Of a stretch of 64,000 nucleotides of DNA, positions 34,479 to 45,622 are shown one piece after another; position 1 is the stretch's first letter, and each line of letters opens with the position of its first letter. The notes below the pieces were generated by a model, which did not search any database, was not told the origin of the DNA, and worked only from the letters and a program-made list of their open reading frames with translations. Both the position numbers and the translations under genes were made by a program. The stretch comes from Hyphodiscus hymeniophilus. Its lineage: Eukaryota > Ascomycota > Leotiomycetes > Helotiales > Hyphodiscaceae. The DNA lies in NCBI GenBank assembly GCA_016508695.1, contig VNKQ01000014.1:1364001-1428000 (forward strand). The letters run 5' to 3'.

Positions 34479-36530
34479 TCAAGCTTCCTTCACAGCCTGA
34501 ATAATAGCATACTCCCAGCATGTTCCAACACTCTCACACTCCTCGATTATCTTCTCGTCCTCCCACCACCACTTTTCTCCTTCCACAAAAGGTCCCCACA
34601 TCTCTTTCCAAAGCATCCTTCCCACCATACTCTTCAACTCTTGCTTCACACACTCTCCACCCACCACATCTTGTTCCTGGCCAGCGTCGTCAATCATCGA
34701 AAAGCCATCCGGGTCATGCGATACTGAGGCCAGAAATCGTACGTTGGATATAGTACTGCCTTCCGCTCTTAGCCCGGCATCGGCCAGCCAAATCGGGAAG
34801 AGGCGTGCTGGATTGATGCAACGAAATTGCCGCTCCAGGTTCACAATCAGATGTGTATCCAGCCAAGCGCGGAGGAGGGGTCCGAGGGTTGAATTGATCG
34901 GCGAAGGATCAAGAATTGTCAGGTGAAGCGAGCCAGCTGTTGACGGTGAGGGGAAACTAACGGCTGTGGGGGAGACCGCTGGAGAGCATGGCTGATGAGA
35001 AGAGGTGAGTGTTCTTTGACAATCTTTGAGTAGAGCGGGTATCGACGACGCAGGTAAAAGAGCCGGCAGTGAGAACGCGTGAATCGATGCAAAGATGTTG
35101 GACGCATATGGCAACTGGGTCGAAGGTCCAGGGATAGCCAGCGGACGTACGTTAGGGTAGTGTTTCGGAAGGAGCGGTGAGGTGGAGAGATGATGGATCT
35201 CAAGATTTGGATTTGATGCAGATAGAAATGACGAGGACGCTGAAAAGGACGTTAGGGTGGTGAGCAGAGAAAAGTAATCTAGAGACTAACCTTTGTTTTC
35301 GTATAGGGATAGAATCTTCCTGGAAGTCGAATTAGACGCTCTCAAATCAGAGCTGCTAGCAGTGACCGAGTGATCATCTATTTCGAGTGCTTTTACTGCA
35401 GCGAGCATCCACAGCTGCTTTTCGAGCTCTAACTCTCGATAGATAGATGCATCCGCAACTCCAACCCATTCTTCCTTCAATCTTTCAAGAATGATTTTTG
35501 GGCTTGCAGCATTCATCTTACGTATGTTGCTTTGTAGATGTGTGAGTTCTGATGGATGAGTGATTCGTTTCCTCTCCTTGAGTCGCCGAGCTGATTTCAG
35601 TGGCGGAACCGTTTGTTGTTCAACCTTTATGGAGGGACATTGCCACGTTTCTGGAGGTTGCCATGTCTCTGCCGGCAGCTTTTTTGGTCGAAGCACAGCA
35701 TCTCTATTAACGCTTGGTACTCCCCGAGGGAGCACAGACGAATCCAATAAGTTAAGTGTCGGGATTGGAAAATCAAAAGTTGATGTTGTTGGGGTCCTAC
35801 TAGGTTAGAGAAGAGCTCAGGAGCGAGTGTGCAAACTTACAAATGCGGCTGTGAGGGCGAATTGTTGATTTTGATCGGCACGGTCCCTGCTGAAGATATG
35901 CGGACAACAGTCGCTATCTGCTCGTCCTCATTGACACTGTCTCGCGGTGATACGGTGACTTCCGTGCTTTGGGTGATATATGAATTACGACTCAAAGGCT
36001 GTACCCGTTCCCCTTTTTGTCTGGTGAAGTTCGAACCCCAAGAGGACTCCGTTGCAGTGGACGACCTCGCTGTCCATCCGGAAAACACTGATTCTAACCT
36101 CTTAGCGCTTTTTAAAATGAATGACAATATAGAGCATACCATCTGAGGGGCTAGATCCATCTGTATCGGCGTTGCTTTGCCTGCCGTCCTCCGAACAGCT
36201 ATTTGGAGGAAGTATCGTTTCACCAGGTAACTCTTGGGCTGATGAATCAGAGGCAACTGTATATGTTGAGATCCGATTCGAAGCTTTGAGAGTGCTTTCG
36301 CTCCTCACAGTGCCCAGTCTTGAGTTTGACCCGGAATGCTGAAGTGTGCCTTTCTTATGGCTGAAAATCCCAAGCAGCGAAGGTCGGGTCTGCGATGGGG
36401 AGGTGGACTCTTCACTTGATTTTGAACTAATTGTTGATGAACCCTGGGACAACCTATTCACCTTCTTGTCTTTGCGGGTTTTGCGCTGACCCACAGTCTC
36501 CACGGGCTCTGTCCATGCAACGTCGAACAT
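34479..36530 (-). CDS. SAM-dependent methyltransferase-like protein, conserved in ascomycetes
   Basis: Exons on the minus strand: 36530-36140, 36087-35841, 35799-35291 and 35239-34479; introns of 52, 41 and 51 bp; 635 aa. It starts MFDVAWTEPVETVGQRKTRKDK and has a long Ser/Thr-rich disordered N-terminal part. A conserved block KIILERLKEEWVGVADASIYRELELEKQLWML follows in segments. The C-terminal domain (about 390-635) has ILSLYENK, SLHLTILDPSPIN, LERQFRCINPARLFPIWLADAGL and KWWWEDEKIIEECESVGTCWEYA. That order matches fungal proteins annotated as methyltransferase type 11/12 domain proteins; the classical glycine-rich SAM motif is weak. Substrate unknown. A Ser/Pro-rich insert lies near bases 34930-35000. 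Confidence 0.78.
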
Positions 36531-38233
36531 CTTGATGAGCCCAGCAATGACCCCGGAAAGTACGAGATGGCGGATGAAAACTCGCGCAATAGACCCTAAT
36601 ATCTTCGATAATCAAATCCCTAGTGACAACAGAAGATTGATGCGAAATAACAAAGATGAGGATATCAGGAATCCCAACGACTCCCGTCAAAAGCAATTCA
36701 AATGACAAGTATTATTTGGTGCTGGCTAGACACGCGATTTCGAAAGCCACTTGGGACGAAAGAAAGTCTTCCACCACATGGTAGCAAAACAAGGCGAACA
36801 GGATCATCTCCTATCCCCCGAAAAGGGCCTGTTCGTACTTCACTGATATTGAAATGACGATACACAAACGTAACTAGCTTGTCGCGCTGCACGTTGCCGG
36901 ACACAATTGGAAGATTGCCCACATCTTCTACTCGAGGGCTTTTGATAGTTCCCGTCTTCTGATCGTACAGCGCCGTCGAGAGAGAGCTGATGCGCGATTT
37001 GCCAATTAGCTCTCGGGCAACACGACCGTGGAGAGGGAATTGCCGGGAAAGGGGGAGTACAGGAGCGCAAGTAGATAGCCGCGAGGCGAAACCCAGGGCA
37101 GGGAAGAAGCCCCAGAAGTGCCCGCTACCTTAAAAAAGCGATCACTGCCAATTTTAGCGAGACAACCATCAACAAACTCGCTGAAGACGTGTATTCTTCT
37201 TCCCTCACTGCTTTAGCGTAGAATACGCACTCGACAGAAACCATTATTGCATCTTCTACCACTCAATACTTCGATACCAGTCATTGAAATACAAGATCTT
37301 CATTGCTTCTGTAGTGATCCTAAAGGCTACTAACGACAGCCAGTGGAATTTAGTAGCGTGCATGCATCTGCTGCAACTATTGTTGGGTTCAAGTCTGGTA
37401 CGCCACGAGCTGCTCAACGATATGCGAGATACCCATATTCTGTGTTTCACGGTGCGGTGTATAGTCACCGCATGAATTAATTTACGAGTCTTACGTATGC
37501 CAAAGAGGTGCCACGAAATCGCTGTGTCTCGCCTCGTTGTGTGACCTCGATCTCATCCCTTCATTCCCCGCATCCACGGAGAAGAGATAGCAACATACAA
37601 CGCATGAGACGAGAACATAGAATATCGAAAACAGCTGAGTTGTGGGGTGGCCACGAGAGTCCCCCTGAGCTGGACCTGCGTCTATTGATCGCTCACAATG
37701 AGGCTGAACCCCTCCAGTTCAGCACTTCGGCTGCACCTGCATATTCATATATGTAGTATTCCGTTTGGTGTCAACGGAGCTGCATATTATTCATTTCGAG
37801 CCCTGTCGTTGATTTGTTGTTGGTGAAGTCGATCGGCTATGCGCAGCTGTACTCGACGGTAAATACGCCTTTGCGAAACTGCGCGGCAGACGAAGGTTCG
37901 TCATGTTATTCGTCCAATCTCATCCCTGATTCTTTGATGCGTGCTCTGGAAGATTGAGAGTGCCTCTTAGGAAAATCTAGTGCCTGTAGATGCCAGGTGC
38001 CGGTCTCAAAGTAGTCGGAGAAATCTTCGCACCCTGTCGTTCTCCCGCCTTCAGTCGTGCGCCTGTAGTTCGAGATGGTTTCCATCAGATTTGATCGAAT
38101 GCATAGTTATCTCCAAGGTCGTTTCTCGTATTGCTTCGAGCGCCCCTTTCTTCGAGAAGCAATCTAGTATAACTTCTTTCAGTGTCGCACGTTTTCTCCA
38201 TGTGTGTCAAGTTGATCTCAATCTTTGGTCATT
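36531..38233. promoter_or_regulatory. Divergent intergenic region upstream of the purine permease
   Basis: 1.7 kb between the methyltransferase-like gene (minus) and the AzgA-type permease (plus). I looked by eye for UaY-type (TCGG-N6-CCGA) and paired GATA sites and found none convincing. No gene recognised. Confidence 0.4.
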
Positions 38234-40288
38234 ATGCAGTTCCCATCAATCAAGAGCGCTGTCAGCTCTCTTGACACAAAGGTCTCAAAGACTACCTTTG
38301 GTCGAGTGTTTCGACTGGAGGGCTCCGGTCATGTAAGGCTTGAATCCAATCTGTACATGGCATGACTGATAAGACATAGCCCAAAGAGCTAAAGGACTCC
38401 AAATTCGTTACTGAGATACGAGCTGGCCTCACTACTTTCTTTACCATGGCATACATCATTGCTGTAAACGTACGTACTCACTCACTCGTCCCTGTGATTT
38501 AATGCAAACTGACCTCAAAGGCTTCAATAATTACACAATCTGGAGGAACTTGTGTTTGTACAGATGCGGCCGATCTGACTTGTTCAACTGATCCTGAGTA
38601 TGCCGCATGTCTCATTGGTAAGCTGGTATTTTCTATGATTCTGAACAGTCACTGACAAGTATAGAGGTAAACCGAGATCTTATCACTGCCACTGCTGCAA
38701 TTGCTGGACTTGGTTCATTCATGTTCGGGTTTCTCACAAATCTACCTGTCGCATTGGCGTATGTATTGCCTCGGGATCTTCTAATTCCAACCAGATGTAC
38801 TGACATAACGCAGTCCTGGAATGGGACTCAACGCCTACTTCACATATCAAGTCGTCGGCTTCCATGGTACCGGATCTGTATCATATGGGTTGGCTTTGAC
38901 CTCTATTTTTGTCGAAGGCTTCATCTTCCTCTTCCTATCCTTGATTGGCATGCGTCAATGGCTCGTAAAGGTCATCCCATCTTCCATCAAGCTTGCAAGT
39001 GGCGCCGGCATTGGCCTCTTTCTTACTGAGATCGGGATGTCATACTCGGCAGGCATTGGGTTGATCACAGGCTCATATGATACGCCGACTGACCTTGGCG
39101 GGTGCGCCCCACAGTTTCGGGATCCTCAAAGCGGTGACTGCCTGAGCCATAGGATGGAAAGCCCGACGGTATGTGCTATAGCCCAATCTCATATGGATTG
39201 GAGTAACGACCTCTAAAGAATCAACAGTTGTGGATCGGAGTGATGTGTGGTGGCGTACTGACAGCGTATCTAATGTCATACAAAGTCAAATCAGCCATTA
39301 TCATTGGTATTGCACTTGTGTCAATCCTCTCGTGGCCGTGAGTTATAAATCTACTTCTCGGGTTGTAACTTTACTTACATTATTCAGTCGCAATACACCC
39401 TTCACATACTTCCCACATACTCCTTCAGGAGATACCATGTTCTCCTTCTTTCAAAAAGTCATCACCTTCCAACCAATCCAACATCTTCTTGCAGCTAATG
39501 ACTGGGATATTACGCAAGCCGGGCGACACTTCGCTCTCGCGCTCTTTACATTTCTATACGTAGACATCATCGACGCATCTGCAACTCTATACTCGATGGC
39601 TGGGTACGCAGGTGTCGTCGATCCATCCACCGGCGATTTCCCCCGCTCAACCCTCGCATATTGTTGCGATGCAATGACAATCTCAATCGGATCTCTCTTC
39701 GGCGTTTCTCCTGCAACAGCATTCATCGAATCCGGAGCGGGCATAGCAGAGGGCGGCCGAACGGGACTCACAGCCATGACGACCGGCCTCTGTTTCCTAT
39801 TGTCTATCTTCTTCGCTCCAATCTTTGCCTCCATCCCACCCTGGGCCACAGGCTGTACGCTCGTCATCGTCGGCTGTCTGATGATGCCTCAGGTCGCCCA
39901 TATCAACTGGAGCTACCTCGGCGACGCACTCCCTGCATTCGTCACAATCGCTACCATGCCACTTAGCTATTCCGTAGCTTACGGTCTCATTGCTGGGCTG
40001 TTCACGTACACAGTCTTGAACAGCTTGATATGGATCACAGACTTGGCAAGTGGAGGCCGATGGCAGCCCCCTGATTTTGATAGAAAACAGGTCTGGACTG
40101 CCATACCGAAAGGGGGGACGCTCCCTTGGTTTGTGAGGGCAGCGCAAGCGAAGACTTGGAGAGGAAAAGAAGCAGAGATACGCAGTGTGGCTGGGAATAC
40201 GGAGGCTAGTGAGTTGGAATTGGTTGACGTCGATGCAGATGCCAAAAGGGAGAGTCTGAAGAGAATTCAGAGCACCAGGAGTCAGTGA
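38234..40288 (+). CDS. azgA: AzgA-type purine (adenine/guanine/hypoxanthine) permease
   Basis: Seven exons: 38234-38332, 38380-38469, 38521-38617, 38665-38758, 38814-39168, 39228-39337 and 39388-40288. All phases agree; 581 aa. Family marks: TEIRAGLTTFFTMAYIIAVN in the first helix, FGFLTNLPVALAPGMGLNAYFTYQVVG in segments, LASGAGIGLFLTEIGM, FLYVDIIDASATLYSMAGYAGV, ISIGSLFGVSPATAFIESGAGIAEGGRTG in segments, and MPLSYSVAYGLIAGLF. These are the NCS2/AzgA-like nucleobase-proton symporters of the plasma membrane, with about 12-14 membrane segments. The Cys-rich loop CVCTDAADLTCSTDPEYAACL after helix 1, read in parts, is usual for fungal AzgA proteins. The C-terminal tail is hydrophilic. Confidence 0.94.
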
Positions 40289-41056
40289 TGAGATTAGGAA
40301 AGTGGTATGATTGTAAGATATATGATGAGTATGGAGGCACGATTGATGAATTTTCTTTCGTTGACATTGGTAATATCCATATTTGATCGATAGACTAAAG
40401 GAGAGGCTTCATTCAGGTTTGGTCCAATACAGGGTGGTCGTAAGAGTAGACCCAAAGAGGCTGCCGTTCATAGACATCCTCCAGAAAGCTCAAGTGGACT
40501 TACTGCCTTGTGAGCGAACATCTGATATAGGCGTGAAAGAACTACAAGTGCAGCCCGGATTCAGCCTTTCCAATCAGAATCTCGGCTGGGGTTCAATCCT
40601 CAGCTGCACAGATTACTCCACTGGAAACCCGAGGCGCCGCCTAAACTAATGATTGTACAATTGTGGACTTGCAATCAAGTCAAGCTTCATGGCCCCTCGC
40701 TTAGTTATTCTTGATGAAGCTTAATGCGGAGAGCTGAACTAAAGTGGCTTCACAGCCGCGCTGAACTCTCCAATGATCAAGAAATACGAACGCCAATCCT
40801 CCAAACAAGCCTTCCTGACATTTCTCAAGTCTCCTTACTGGCCAAGTTTTGAGACGCATGCTGAAAGAGGTAAAATCCAGTTCTTCTTTCGTTAATGGCA
40901 GGAATGTGGAGTTGAGCCAGACAAATAATTCCGTACTTCAATATTTATGCTGCCCGCCGGAGTGACTTCCCATTCTGCGGACCTCTCAATTTTGCACAAT
41001 TTACTATCTTATGTTATAGTATGGCGAGTACACTATATCATAACACAAGTATCGCA
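40289..41056. other. Intergenic region
   Basis: 3' flank of the permease and upstream region of the cysteine-rich gene. No additional feature recognised. Confidence 0.45.
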
Positions 41057-41956
41057 ATGTATCGACTATTTCTTCTCTTCCTCCTCCAAACTGTTACCGC
41101 TCAATTGGGCGACATTATCCCGTATGACGTGGCTCGGTTCTCAGAATGTCAGCAGTTGGTATCAACATGTCATCCCGTCATAGCAAGTCAGTTCTACCCA
41201 GATCCCAATTAACATTCACTCTCATCTTTCTTCTTCTATAGTTTATCTCCAAGTCTCTGACCTCCCACAGCCTGTGCCAGCATAGCCTGCCAACAATGCT
41301 ACGGCTTTGGGGATAAGACCTTCCAATCCTGCTGTGGACAACCAACACCTACCTATTGCTTCTCCACAGAGTACGGGGGCGGCGACGGTGGTGCAAACGC
41401 AGCACTCACAACAGCAGCCATCGATCCCAACCTCTCAACCTGCCAGACAGCACTGTCCATCCTGACGAGTTGCGAATCCGCGACTTCGGATTTCGATAAT
41501 CTGGCCGCGACGGCGCAAGCCGGATGCTTGTGCTACAGCGGCGGTAGCTGGGTTCCGGATCATTTCGACGGAGCGTAGAGCTCGTGCGCTGCTTTTGCTT
41601 CGACCTCTGACGTTAGTGACTATGCTGGGTTTGTTAGTGCTGAGGGACTATGTTCCAGTGCTGGGAACGTATTGGCTGCCGTTGCCAGCACGAGTCAGAT
41701 AAAAAGTGTAGCTGCTTTGACAACCCCAGTGGCGAGCTCGGAAGCAAGTCCTTCTGAGACTGCGGGTAAGAGTGGTGTGACGGAGAGCTCGACAGCAAGT
41801 GTCGCTGAGGGAAGCACTAGTACCCCGACTAGTAGTGTGGTCAAGCCAACTACCAGCTCCAGTGGAAGCTCGGGCAGTATGGACTACAGCTCGGCAATGG
41901 GTCTACCGGTGAGTGTTGCCATTGCCATATTGCCACTACTATGCTTGAGATACTGA
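41057..41956 (+). pseudogene. Cysteine-rich, GPI-anchor-type surface protein gene with an internal TAG
   Basis: The ATG at 41057 begins a signal peptide (MYRLFLLFLLQTVTA). Exon 1 is 41057-41186; the 84-bp intron 41187-41270 has a GTCAGT donor, CTGAC branch and CAG acceptor; exon 2 is 41271-41956. The frame encodes a Cys-rich domain (ACASIACQQC, SCCGQP, AGCLCYSGGSWVPDHFDGA), then TAG at 41576-41578. The same frame then runs about 125 more codons: SSCAAFAS, a Ser/Thr-rich stalk, and a C-terminal hydrophobic tail (MGLPVSVAIAILPLLCLRY) typical of GPI-anchor signals, ending at TGA 41954. The post-TAG part is therefore genuine coding sequence cut off by a nonsense codon. The truncated product would be 145 aa; the full frame is 271 codons. 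Readthrough or sequencing error are alternatives. Confidence 0.78.
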
Positions 41957-42587
41957 CGAGTACAATGAAAAGTGCTTTTTGATGCTTCTCTTGAATCTGT
42001 GGCTTTAAGAGAGAATATGGTTTCAAATATGGGTGCCGTTTGGAACAAGGGATTAGGAATTTCATATTATCCAGTGACAGCGAGGATATGTATCCATTGA
42101 TACGGTAACTTCATTGTGATCATCTAAGAAATAATAAAGACAATGGTTATTTGAGCGATTTCTTCAACATAAGAGCAAGTCGAATCTGCCGAATCACGTG
42201 ACTGCACACTTTCACTTAATTGCGTTCTCCATGTCGGTTGATTGGTACTTAAGAAAGAAACTGGGGGATTGTTCGTGAAGATTCCATGCACATAGCCCTG
42301 CTTAGCCTCTGCTGGGATGCATTTTAGATTTTGAAAGATCAAGGTTCCAAGTTACATTCACCCTCTCGACCATGGTGGCATGTATGCACAGCGCTTCATG
42401 CATGAAGCAAACAGCAGGTAGCAAGCGAGAAGTCTCTCGAGAGATCCCTGTAGCAAGGAACAAGGTCCGTGAGTATTTAAACGTCCTCCTCGCTCACAAC
42501 CCCAAGCTATTCATACTCCTACAGAAAAGTTATTTCAGGATCAGCAAACAACCACTACCAAGTACAACGCTCTACTCAGTTCACGTC
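41957..42587. other. Intergenic region
   Basis: An in-frame extension of the next gene reaches back to an ATG at 42372, but it has no protein character matching the paralog, so I treat it as leader sequence. Confidence 0.45.
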
Positions 42588-43118
42588 ATGCCCAGCGACG
42601 CCGACAAAGACCTCATGGAGGCTGCTCTTCGTCAACTCGACGGAAAGATCGACTATCAGCAACTTGCCGTAGACCTTGGTATGAATTCTGCCAAATCAGC
42701 AGGTGAGCGCTGGCGCCGATTCAAATCAAAGCATGCGAGCAACAGAAAGAGGTTGACACCTATCCCACGAGTCACAAACCCACCTACCATAGCTTCTACA
42801 ATGACATCGCAGCGCGACGGTAAAGTAAAACAGCATGGGGCCAACAAACGCAAGCGAGCTCAGCATGATACGGATGATGGAGACTCGATGAAAGAGGAAG
42901 ACAAGTATGCCGACGAAGAAGAGCCAAAGCACAAATTGGTGAACTTGACGCCTTGTCGAAAGCTCCCAGCCAGAAAGGCACGCGTATTGTGTTTCAAGGA
43001 AGAGGACAGCGATTCAGAGCATGAGATGGATATTGAGGATTTCGCGGACTCGGGCCACGGATCTGGACACGGCTGCATTGGAAAAAATGAGGAATTCCTC
43101 ACTGAGGACGTGATATGA
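42588..43118 (+). CDS. Small Myb/SANT-like nuclear protein, copy 1
   Basis: 176 aa, no intron. The start at 42588 is chosen because it places the N-terminal helical domain right after the Met, as in the neighbouring paralog. Residues about 5-45 (DKDLMEAALRQLDGKIDY, QQLAVDLGMNSAKSAGERWRRFKSKH) fit the Myb/SANT-like helix pattern of small fungal proteins that end the domain with RWRRFK. The rest is Lys/Arg-rich with acidic clusters and PARKAR, then an Asp/Glu-rich tail. Probably nuclear and DNA- or chromatin-associated by inference. It shares domain layout and the PARKAR block with the gene at 43713. Confidence 0.72.
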   Translation: MPSDADKDLMEAALRQLDGKIDYQQLAVDLGMNSAKSAGERWRRFKSKHASNRKRLTPIPRVTNPPTIASTMTSQRDGKVKQHGANKRKRAQHDTDDGDSMKEEDKYADEEEPKHKLVNLTPCRKLPARKARVLCFKEEDSDSEHEMDIEDFADSGHGSGHGCIGKNEEFLTEDVI

Positions 43119-43712
43119 TATCTTTTGGGACGTTTGCTCATGATAGCAAGGGTACCTTTCAGCGGTGTGACATGATCCGATCGTTTCTTTTCTTTTTCTA
43201 TTGCGGCAGGAAGCCAGATTGCAGGGCTTCGATTCTCAACAACCAATTGAGACCCCTTGGTACGGCTTTCGGTGGCGGTCTGTGCCCCATTTGCAGGAGG
43301 ATCTCATCACTATCGTGAGTGTGCAGACACTTGACAGTGAATGGGGGAAAAGCATTTTACTCGTAAAGAGCGAAACCTTAGGCTTATCGAAACAAAAGTC
43401 AACTCATAAGCAAAGAGAAATGTCGGATCCACGACCGAGCTTTCCGTAGGATTCTACGCTCACTGGGTGTGTAGCTACAGTGAAGCAAACTGAGTGGAAC
43501 ACTCACCTGGTTTGCCAGCCTCACAGGCTGACTGCAGCCAGGAAGGAGGATGTGATAAAGTCGCAAACATTGTTTCAAATAACGAGGTCCGAGTACCTGA
43601 TAAGTCAAATACCCATATCCAACCCACACTTCCTGCTTTCACACAATATCCCTCTCACTTGACTCAATCCTCTTTCAAGCCACATAAGAATTGACTCCCC
43701 AATCCTCTCATC
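43119..43712. other. Intergenic region between the two Myb/SANT-like genes
   Basis: 594 bp with no other supported gene. Confidence 0.45.
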
Positions 43713-44120
43713 ATGACTACCGACAACGAGAAGCTCTGCTTGGCCATCATCAACAACTCTGTTGTGACCTCGATCAAATGGGCTAGAGTCAGCGACGCAC
43801 TGGGGCTTAAAGTTAACAGCGCTCAGAAAAGGTGGAAGCGCTTCAAGGATCAGACAACAGCGCAGGCTTCAAATGACGGCACGACTACCACAGCCCCAAG
43901 GGCTGTGAAAGGAAGCAAGAAACGAGGACCAGCAGAAATGAGCGATGGCGACGAGGAGGCGATTCGCAGAGCTCCAGCAAGAAAGGCGCGCACGAAGAAG
44001 ATCAAGGTCCAGACACCGATTAGCGATGAGGATGAGGATGTGGATGAGGGCTGGAAAGACGCTGTGAAGGAGGAACTGGACGGAGAAGAGTTTTCTGGAA
44101 GCGGTGCAGATGAGATTTGA
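43713..44120 (+). CDS. Small Myb/SANT-like nuclear protein, copy 2
   Basis: 135 aa, no intron; ATG at 43713 within ATCATGACTACC. The N-terminal domain (about 3-45: NEKLCLAIINNSVVTSIKW, ARVSDALGLKVNSAQKRWKRFKDQ) parallels copy 1, including the final RW(R/K)RFK. The middle is basic with PARKARTKK and the tail is acidic (DEDEDVDEGW). Same strand and same layout as the gene 600 bp upstream, so a tandem duplication is likely; the copies have diverged strongly at the protein level. Confidence 0.75.
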   Translation: MTTDNEKLCLAIINNSVVTSIKWARVSDALGLKVNSAQKRWKRFKDQTTAQASNDGTTTTAPRAVKGSKKRGPAEMSDGDEEAIRRAPARKARTKKIKVQTPISDEDEDVDEGWKDAVKEELDGEEFSGSGADEI

Positions 44121-44507
44121 AGGCGAAAGTAGTCGTGTTTGTAGCGTCTGTCCGGAAGTCTTACGGGGGCAATTTGGGGGTATGCCGCCATGGTGCCGCT
44201 AAAGAGTTAGGGTGTGATCGTTAAGGTCTCGACCCCATAAAATTTCACTTCTTCATTCACTCCAGTTCTTCACTTTGACTGTTTGTCTTCGCCTCATTTT
44301 CTCTGGCTGCTCAACGTGTGGTTCTGGTTGGCAATAATCTACTTCCATCGACAGCTTCGGGGGATCGACGGCCAAGGTTCGTCGGATGAGGCCGACAATC
44401 TGGAGCGTCACGAAGAGGGGATTCCACGACAAACAAGGGATCTCGACAGAGGAACAGAATACGGCATTTTAAGTCGTTCAGGTTCAATTAAAAGACACAT
44501 CCAAGCA
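44121..44507. other. Intergenic region
   Basis: 387 bp between the Myb-like gene and the decayed dehydrogenase; nothing recognised. Confidence 0.45.
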
Positions 44508-45622
44508 TCATATCAAAAATTTCTTCTCTTTCCTCAACCTCATAATTTCAATAAGCAACTCATCTCTCTCCTTCTCTGACGCTACTGTACCCAACATCCC
44601 GATGCCATTTTGAATGAGTGGAATTATACTCTGGAGCACCATCTTAGAATCCTTAGTAGCAACGGAATTCACCCGAATACCTTTCATCCAAGGCCAGAGT
44701 CCTAGACCGAGATGGTTTATGATACGCTCAAAGCCGCCAGGATTCCCCTCGCCACTGAGAGTAGCTGTCATGAAAGGGCCGGTAATCGCCCAGCGGAGAC
44801 CAAGTCCTTGAGCAATAGATGTATCTGCCGTGATACGAGTTTCGTACCACCAGGTAATGGCACAAGGATAGCCTCTTACCCAGCTCTTCTAGAGTGACGA
44901 CTCCTCTCTGCACAAGCGAGAAAGCTTCCATGTCCACCGCACACTAAATTCTATATACTACGAATCCAGGACCTTCTTTCTTCACTACAATCGGGTGCGT
45001 CCCAAGTGAAGAATCCAAATTCTTTATGCGTTTAACGACTTCGGAAGAAGTTCCAGGATAAAGTAAGGAAACAAGTGGTATCACGTGAGGTGATCGATCA
45101 GAAACCTTCTGGGGTGAGCTTTGCATTCAGTGAAGCATTTCGAGGTTACAATTTCGGATGAGCCGAGGCTATTATTGCTGTTGGAGAGGAGTAGGCGTCT
45201 GTGCAAGCGAAGTGGGGTATCTTGAGATCAAGTTTCTCTGGTTCATTCTGTTTGTCAGGTATCACACATTGACTTTAGAATTGCTCTGAAAGTCCAACCA
45301 TTTGAAGGATATTTGAATTGAGCGACATTTATGTCGTCGTACCTCATGTATGAATTCACACCCCTTCAAACTTTCCTCTAAATCAGCGACCCGACTCAAG
45401 AGCTCATAGTTCTTCATTGAAGCATCCGGCCCTCTTTTGAGCCCTTGCACCTCTATCGTCGACCATACCTTTTTAGATATTGCTCCAGTCCCTTCGCCGA
45501 AGCTGGCGTTTTCAAAGACGAAGATGGGCACTCTGGAACCGCGTGCAAGGGAAAGCGCTGTAAGGCTCCTGCCTATTACACCGACGCTGATGACGGCCTA
45601 CTGTCTGGATATTGTAAGACAT
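44508..45622 (-). pseudogene. Decayed 3-hydroxyacyl-CoA dehydrogenase-like gene
   Basis: Read on the minus strand, pieces of the NAD-binding 3-hydroxyacyl-CoA dehydrogenase family appear in order: ISVGVIGRSLTALSLARG (Rossmann start), SRVADLEESLKGCEFIHE, PHVIPLVSLLYPGTSSEVV, THPIVVKKEGPGFVVYRI, CAVDMEAFSLVQRGVVTLEEL, then after a 55-bp intron (44879-44825) TSIAQGLGLRWAITGPFMTATLSG to the TGA at 44508. Lesions: an in-frame TAG (44946-44944) sits where the family normally has Gln in the NRxQ context; the only upstream ATG (45622) is out of frame with the Rossmann segment; and the middle (about 45130-45320) cannot be joined without stops or shifts. The Gln-to-TAG change is a C-to-T in a CpA context, as RIP would make. 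Confidence 0.75.

Noticed and set aside
36531..38233. UaY or GATA regulator sites upstream of the purine permease
   Set aside because: Near matches to TCGG-N6-CCGA fail in the second half, and GATA words are single and scattered.
42372..42587. N-terminal extension of the first Myb/SANT-like gene
   Set aside because: The paralog starts right at the helical domain, and the extension has no conserved character.
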